This document shows, piece after piece, positions 15,423-19,721 of a stretch of 19,721 nucleotides of DNA. The number at the start of each line of letters is the position of its first letter. Position 1 is the stretch's first letter. A program made the position numbers and the translations under genes. This DNA comes from an uncultured Ruminococcus sp. (GTDB lineage: Bacteria; Bacillota; Clostridia; Oscillospirales; Ruminococcaceae). The notes beneath the pieces are model-generated. The model was not told the DNA's origin, did no database searches, and saw only the letters and a list, made by a program, of their open reading frames with translations. Location: contig CAMWHN010000010.1 in the NCBI GenBank assembly GCA_947174085.1, positions 1-19,721 on the forward strand, given 5' to 3'.

Positions 15423-16658
15423 TTATTTTATCAGTTTCAATTTCAAATTGTGAGTATTACGTTTATAAGATAGCATGCAAACCATAAACATCCAATATCC
15501 AGCATCATCAGCAAATGTCTTGCTAAATAATAATTTCGGAAACCATAAAGAAAAGAGTATTAAATAAAAAATCTTTACCTCCCTATCTTTTATTAGTAAC
15601 AATTTAATAACAGCACATACTGTAATGACTGAAAATACAATTCCAATTACAATACCCAATGTAGTAAACCAATCTAATATAATATTATGTACAAATGCAT
15701 CTTCTCCAATTTCCGCAAACGTTCCAAATCCAATTCCAATGAATGGGTGTTCTTTTAGTAACTCGATTGCTTTTAAATACGTTTTATCACGTCCACTCGA
15801 AAATCTACTTACATTTGTAGTATCACTAGACAACATAATTAACTTGTTAACAGCGTAACTGTTAATACCAAACTCATTTAAAACATTTTTGATTAAAATT
15901 ATTATATTTTCGAAACTTGTAATAAATAACGCTATCCCAAGTGCAATACTGAATAATAATATCATCTTTTTATAATTATTTGGCGTTATCAATATATTAT
16001 ATAAAAAGAAATAACAAACGCAGGTTAACAAAGCACCCCTATTGGCCGCTGCTACTCCAAGTGCAAAAGTCACAAGAGACAAAATAAGAAAAACAACTGA
16101 TTTTTTACGCTTATATAAAGTATAGATGCCAATGAAACACGGTACAATCACTCTCTCTCCGTACACCATTCCAGTACCATAATAGGCAATATCATTATAA
16201 TACGATATTGATTTTGTAAAGGGCCATGGTGCAAATAAGATAAGGGCAATTACACATGAATAACAAAAGTAATCAGTTGCTTTTACCATATCATCAATCT
16301 GCATGACAAATATAACAATCAACACCACATATATACTAAAATCAATAAATAAATTCATTCCATTTGCATTAAAATGAATCAATATTGATTGTACATAGCA
16401 TAGAATCATGAAAAGCATCATGATAAACCCATTTTTTATATTTAAAACAATATTTTTTTTGAACGCATATAATTCAAAAGTCAGTAAACATACAAAAAAA
16501 GCTAACATCACAATAGTCGCATTGATATGTATTACCTGTGATACTATATTAACGATATCCCATCTCCAAAATGCAAATAGCCATCCTATGATATACAAAA
16601 ATTGATTTTTATTTTTTATATTTGCTAAGCTTTCGATTATACAGAAAGAGTTATTCAT
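15423..16658 (-). CDS. O-antigen ligase/Wzy-like polysaccharide polymerase
   Basis: This 411-residue membrane protein has about 10-12 hydrophobic helices and a Wzy_C/O-antigen-ligase type large loop (SSGRDKTYLKAIELLKEHPF followed by IGIGFG and FVHNIILDWFTTLGI). In a cluster with a Wzx flippase its most likely role is polymerising lipid-linked repeat units at the outer membrane face; ligation to another acceptor is the alternative. AANRGALLT (about residue 205) is another common family motif. GGAG lies eight bases before the ATG at 16658, and the start overlaps the Stealth stop (ATGA). It is markedly AT-rich (one 60-base stretch at 16441-16500 has about 18% GC), as is usual for polymerase genes of variable glycan loci. 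Confidence 0.9.
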   Translation of the reverse strand: MNNSFCIIESLANIKNKNQFLYIIGWLFAFWRWDIVNIVSQVIHINATIVMLAFFVCLLTFELYAFKKNIVLNIKNGFIMMLFMILCYVQSILIHFNANGMNLFIDFSIYVVLIVIFVMQIDDMVKATDYFCYSCVIALILFAPWPFTKSISYYNDIAYYGTGMVYGERVIVPCFIGIYTLYKRKKSVVFLILSLVTFALGVAAANRGALLTCVCYFFLYNILITPNNYKKMILLFSIALGIALFITSFENIIILIKNVLNEFGINSYAVNKLIMLSSDTTNVSRFSSGRDKTYLKAIELLKEHPFIGIGFGTFAEIGEDAFVHNIILDWFTTLGIVIGIVFSVITVCAVIKLLLIKDREVKIFYLILFSLWFPKLLFSKTFADDAGYWMFMVCMLSYKRNTHNLKLKLIK

Positions 16659-17680
16659 TTTTCATACTCCGACTTTTGTGGCAAAAGTTTGTCCAATGCG
16701 CTGTTTACTGTTTTCATAATCGTTTCAAAATTATCACCGCTTACAGAATCATTCAGGCAAATGAATTTATATGTCTGTTGGCTTATTGCTTCTAGAGCAG
16801 GTTGATTCTTTAGCAAATCACTATATAATCCAAATTGCTTTCCAACCTTTGGTGAACGTGGTGAAAAGGTTCCCTTGGCTATCTGCCAGTAGGAAAAAAC
16901 CCAGTGATTCACATCCGTTGGCATACGGAATTTGTGCAAGCATGTTTCCGAGAGAATTGCTTCCTCCTTGCTCCATACTTCCTGGTAGGTTGATTTAAGA
17001 TAGGAATAGGGAAGATGATAGCTCATAAAACCTGTGAAGGCTGCCCAAGGTATAAGCAAGAGCGTACGTAAAGACTGTATGCCATATTTTGTTGAGAACC
17101 ACTTTCCAAAATTCTCTCTGACTGCGATTTTTTTATCAAAATTCCGATTGATTGGGAACATATCCATAGCAGGTGCCAAAAAATCTGCACCTTTTGGAAC
17201 AGCTTCGCCATACTTCTTTTCAGAAAATCCAAAATACAACGCATTCATAATTGCTGTATCACAGGGAAGTCCATTAATAAAAAAATCACTAGGCTCAACT
17301 GCCCTCGTAAGGAACATATCATCATTAAAATAAACAAAATGCTCTGATAGTTCCTTAATGCGGTGAAAATTCATATCAATCGCTCGGCTCGAGAAAGTCG
17401 GTAGATACTCCGCTGGAATATAATCCGAGTGCTTTACAAGTTGCAGTTTCGGGTGATTGAGATTCAGCCATTCCGGATAATGACCGCAGGTAACAAAATA
17501 GATCTTGTTCACCCATGGTGCAAATTTTTCCACTCCTCGAAACCAGTATTGTAAATTATCCCAATCTCTATAACGCTGCTTTCTATCGTCAACGTTTTTA
17601 CTGGACTTATATTTTTCCTTTTCAGAACGCCATAGCGGATCATTTCCATCAACCCATGTAAGAACAAAATCAATCTTCAT
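16655..17680 (-). CDS. Stealth family capsular polysaccharide phosphotransferase
   Basis: This 341-residue protein belongs to the Stealth family, hexose-1-phosphate transferases that build sugar-phosphodiester links in capsules and similar glycans (e.g. SacB of meningococci, WefC of streptococci). The four conserved regions are visible. CR1 is DFVLTWVDGNDPLW (4-17). CR2 runs from YRDWDNLQYWFRGVEKFAPW through TFSSRAIDMNFHRI to FVYFNDDMFL (about 37-124). CR3 includes PTDVNHWVFSYWQ (about 254-266). CR4 is FICLNDS (306-312). AGAAGGGA precedes the ATG at 17680. The stop overlaps the Wzy start. It suggests a polymer with phosphodiester bridges. The donor sugar is not predictable from sequence. Confidence 0.92.
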   Translation of the reverse strand: MKIDFVLTWVDGNDPLWRSEKEKYKSSKNVDDRKQRYRDWDNLQYWFRGVEKFAPWVNKIYFVTCGHYPEWLNLNHPKLQLVKHSDYIPAEYLPTFSSRAIDMNFHRIKELSEHFVYFNDDMFLTRAVEPSDFFINGLPCDTAIMNALYFGFSEKKYGEAVPKGADFLAPAMDMFPINRNFDKKIAVRENFGKWFSTKYGIQSLRTLLLIPWAAFTGFMSYHLPYSYLKSTYQEVWSKEEAILSETCLHKFRMPTDVNHWVFSYWQIAKGTFSPRSPKVGKQFGLYSDLLKNQPALEAISQQTYKFICLNDSVSGDNFETIMKTVNSALDKLLPQKSEYEK

Positions 17681-17714
17681 GATTTATTTCCCTTCTGTTA
17701 CAATAAATATGGTT

Positions 17715-17816
17715 GGATAAATCCCTTACAGCTAGCAAGGGGTTACACGCACTTGTTACATAAGCTATAATGAAAGTAGTAATCAAACTGACAAATCACC
17801 CCGTGGGATAAATCCC
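17715..17816. repeat. 11-bp direct repeat GGATAAATCCC flanking the spacer
   Basis: GGATAAATCCC occurs at 17715-17725 and again at 17806-17816, 91 bases apart. The first copy continues into a small hairpin, CCCTT (17723-17727) pairing with AAGGG (17737-17741) around a GCTAGC palindrome. The second copy is itself GGGATAAATCCC, able to fold back. No gene lies here; together with the inverted repeat this looks like a small mobile-element or recombination-site remnant, or an RNA regulatory structure. Confidence 0.5.
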
Positions 17817-17851
17817 CATTGAAAGGCAGTCATTCATGTTTTCATTATAGC
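17764..17851. repeat. 88-bp element bounded by a perfect 12-bp inverted repeat
   Basis: GCTATAATGAAA (17764-17775) and its exact reverse complement TTTCATTATAGC (17840-17851) enclose 64 bases with no convincing gene. The right arm ends three bases before the wecB stop codon. Each arm contains a TATAAT pointing into the element. The arm next to wecB reads toward the Stealth gene and could act as a -10 box, but no good -35 is present. As RNA, the transcript of the operon would form a 12-bp stem here. Confidence 0.6.
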
Positions 17852-17853
17852 GT

Positions 17854-18954
17854 TCACTTTATTCTCATAATAATATCAGCAATTCGTTTACTTGCAAAAC
17901 CATCCCCATACGGATTGCTTGCTTTTGACATTGCATCATATTCATTTTTATCTGTAAGTAATCTTGAAAATTCTCTATAGATAGTCTCTTCATTTGTTCC
18001 AACAAGCTTTAAAGTACCAGCCTTTATTCCTTCAGGTCTTTCTGTCATATCTCTCATAACCAATACCGGCTTTCCAAGTGACGGTGCTTCCTCTTGAATG
18101 CCACCTGAGTCTGTTAATATCATGTAACTATGTGCTAAAAAATTATGAAAATCTAATACATCTAGTGGATCGATTATCCTTATTCTTTGGCAACCACGTA
18201 ATTCTGCATCAGCTGCTTTCCGTACAACTGGATTCATATGAATTGGATATATTGCCTTTACATCTGGATGTTCATCCATAACTCTCCGAATAGCTCGGAA
18301 CATATTATGCATAGGCTCACCAAGATTTTCTCGACGATGTGCCGTTATCATAATAAGACGGCTTCCCTTTGCCCATTCAAGCTGTGAGTGAAAATAATCA
18401 GCACGTACTGTTGTTTTGAGTGCATCTATAGCAGTATTTCCTGTTACAAAAATAGATTCCTCATTCTTTCCCTCTTTTAAAAGATTAACTCTTGAAAGAT
18501 CAGTCGGCGCAAAATTATACTTTGCAATAATTGAGACAGCTTGTCTATTGAACTCTTCAGGATATGGACTGTAAATATCATAGGTTCTCAATCCAGCTTC
18601 AACATGTCCAACTGGAATTTGAAGATAAAAACAAGCCAGTGCTGTAACAAAGCTTGTTGATGTATCGCCATGAACCAAAACCAAATCCGGTTTAACTTCT
18701 TGTAAGACATCTCTAATATTATTAAGAATCCCTGTTGTTATATCAAATAATGTTTGGTTATCCTTCATTATGGAAAGGTCAAACTCAGGCACAACACGAA
18801 ATGCAAATAGAACCTGATCAAGCATTTGTCTATGCTGGCCAGTAACACAAACAATTACTTCAGCATCCTCTCGGCTTTTAAGTTCATTTACTAAGGGGCA
18901 CATCTTAATTGCTTCTGGACGTGTCCCAAACACAACCATTATTTTCTTTGACAT
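17854..18954 (-). CDS. wecB: UDP-N-acetylglucosamine 2-epimerase (non-hydrolysing)
   Basis: WecB/MnaA interconverts UDP-GlcNAc and UDP-ManNAc, a precursor for ManNAc-containing glycans and teichoic-acid linkage units. The 366 residues match the usual length. The family signatures are FGTRPEAIKM near the N-terminus, VHGDTSTSF, VGHVEAGLRTYD then YSPYPEEFNRQ (catalytic acids), ITAHRRENLG (catalytic His/Arg) and LTDSGGIQEEAPSLGKPVLV. The C-terminus is NPYGDGFASKRI. AAGGAG lies seven bases before the ATG at 18954, and the gene follows the GT4 gene by 11 bases. No UDP-ManNAc dehydrogenase (wecC) is visible in this window. Confidence 0.96.
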   Translation of the reverse strand: MSKKIMVVFGTRPEAIKMCPLVNELKSREDAEVIVCVTGQHRQMLDQVLFAFRVVPEFDLSIMKDNQTLFDITTGILNNIRDVLQEVKPDLVLVHGDTSTSFVTALACFYLQIPVGHVEAGLRTYDIYSPYPEEFNRQAVSIIAKYNFAPTDLSRVNLLKEGKNEESIFVTGNTAIDALKTTVRADYFHSQLEWAKGSRLIMITAHRRENLGEPMHNMFRAIRRVMDEHPDVKAIYPIHMNPVVRKAADAELRGCQRIRIIDPLDVLDFHNFLAHSYMILTDSGGIQEEAPSLGKPVLVMRDMTERPEGIKAGTLKLVGTNEETIYREFSRLLTDKNEYDAMSKASNPYGDGFASKRIADIIMRIK

Positions 18955-18965
18955 ATCAATTCTCC

Positions 18966-19721
18966 TTACTTATATAACTGGAGTAATTTTCTTTTCATTA
19001 TATCCCAACAATATTTTTCTTCATAGATTTTTCTTGCTCTTAAACCCATTTCAGCGCATAATGATTTATTATTACACAACTCAGAAAGCGCTTGATAAAA
19101 CTGATCAGCACTGTAATCAATAACTATTCCTATCCTATTTTCTTGAACTATCTTGTCTATCCCCGTTCCTTTGCAAACAATTACTGGCTTAGCAAGAGCC
19201 AATGCCTCATAAAACTTATTAGGCGCACACAGCCTGTGATTTCTAATTGTAGGCTGATATATTGCAGAAATAACTGCACTTTGTGTTTCAAATTCTAATA
19301 CTGTTTCGTATTCAACAGAGCCTAAAAATGTAAAATTTTTCCATTTTTTATCTAATTCCTTTGCAACTCCGCAATATTCTCCATAACCTGCAGTTATGAT
19401 TCGGTAGTCTGAATGTTTTGGGTATAACTCTAATATTTCCTTAAGAAGACGCATTTCACCGAAACTGCCACAATATGCATAATCATACAGAATCTCTACA
19501 TTTTTCACATCATTTACATTTGGAGAATTATGTATTACGCAAACATTTCTAGGGTGAGCCTTTGCTATCTGTTCGCGACGCTCTTCAGTGCAGATAATAG
19601 TCGCCTTTGCCCCATTGATTACTGCGATTTCCATCTTTTCAACAAAACCACATAATGCCCTGGGAATAGTATGAGAATCGACATAATAATCATAAATATC
19701 ATAAATATAAGGTATATTATG
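18966..19721 (-). CDS. Glycosyltransferase family 4, C-terminal part (5' end outside window)
   Basis: The frame is open from the stop at 18966 to the right window edge. The visible 251 residues begin near HNIPYIYDIYDYY, continue with ALCGFVEKMEIAVINGAKA, and only later reach the nucleotide-sugar-binding domain. The first internal ATG (19634) is therefore not the true start. TEERREQIAKAHPRNVCVIHNSPN is the interdomain segment of GT4 enzymes (split here around the Arg-rich part). FLGSVEYETVLEF, then APNKFYEALALAKPVIV with GTGIDKIV, is the C-terminal GT-B domain with the conserved Glu. It adds a sugar to the growing lipid-linked unit in the cytoplasm; donor and acceptor are unknown. It is the first gene of the operon part seen here. 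Confidence 0.88.
   Translation of the reverse strand, partial: HNIPYIYDIYDYYVDSHTIPRALCGFVEKMEIAVINGAKATIICTEERREQIAKAHPRNVCVIHNSPNVNDVKNVEILYDYAYCGSFGEMRLLKEILELYPKHSDYRIITAGYGEYCGVAKELDKKWKNFTFLGSVEYETVLEFETQSAVISAIYQPTIRNHRLCAPNKFYEALALAKPVIVCKGTGIDKIVQENRIGIVIDYSADQFYQALSELCNNKSLCAEMGLRARKIYEEKYCWDIMKRKLLQLYK

Noticed and set aside
17681..17853. A short coding remnant in the wecB-Stealth spacer
   Set aside because: Short open stretches exist in more than one frame on the minus strand, but none has a ribosome site plus start codon and no domain is recognisable; repeats describe the region better.
1..19721. CRISPR array, tRNA or rRNA genes, phage genes
   Set aside because: No regularly spaced direct repeats, no tRNA-like cloverleaf or conserved rRNA sequence, and no phage structural genes were recognised on either strand.

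Overview
The window looks like part of a gut Clostridia chromosome, most likely Ruminococcus or a close relative (Oscillospiraceae). This rests on the Gram-positive style Shine-Dalgarno sites (AGGAGG, AAGGAG), an Rpn-type nuclease gene with the C-terminal form seen in that group, an IS630-family element, VanZ-family genes and moderate to low GC. The genus is an inference; no rRNA or tRNA gene is present to test it.

Layout: positions 1-1119 (+ strand) hold the right end of an IS630-type insertion sequence abutting a decayed Rpn nuclease gene, followed by a terminator. Positions 1226-2234 (- strand) carry two VanZ-family membrane-protein genes. Positions 2393-4227 (- strand) are glmS, whose reading frame is broken at about codon 10. 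From the right edge down to 4429 runs a co-directional (- strand) surface-polysaccharide cluster of about 15 kb. In transcription order it reads: GT4 glycosyltransferase (cut by the window edge), wecB/mnaA, a spacer with an inverted repeat, a Stealth phosphotransferase, a Wzy-like polymerase, a GT56 (WecF-like) transferase, a Wzx-like flippase, an ATP-grasp ligase, a GNAT acetyltransferase, a DegT aminotransferase, rfbA, rfbB, ugd, a soluble CapD/PglF-type dehydratase, a VanZ protein and a 54-residue membrane peptide.

How it fits together: RfbA and RfbB make dTDP-4-keto-6-deoxyglucose. No rmlC or rmlD is present; instead a DegT aminotransferase follows, so the sugar is probably aminated to a dTDP-amino-dideoxyhexose. 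The tightly packed GNAT and ATP-grasp genes could acylate or aminoacylate it. The GT56 enzyme belongs to a family known for using dTDP-4-acetamido-4,6-dideoxygalactose, which fits. WecB, Ugd and the CapD-like enzyme supply further nucleotide sugars (UDP-ManNAc, UDP-glucuronate, a UDP-4-keto-6-deoxy-HexNAc). Stealth suggests sugar-phosphate (phosphodiester) links, and Wzx and Wzy suggest flippase/polymerase-type assembly. GlmS, at the end of the cluster, feeds the UDP-GlcNAc pool.

Most interesting points: the predicted DegT/GNAT/ATP-grasp cassette for an amino-acid-decorated dTDP-sugar coupled to a GT56 enzyme outside the enterobacteria; the broken N-terminus of glmS; the IS-disrupted Rpn gene; a membrane-less CapD homologue; three VanZ genes around glmS; and an unexplained 88-bp inverted-repeat element between wecB and the Stealth gene.
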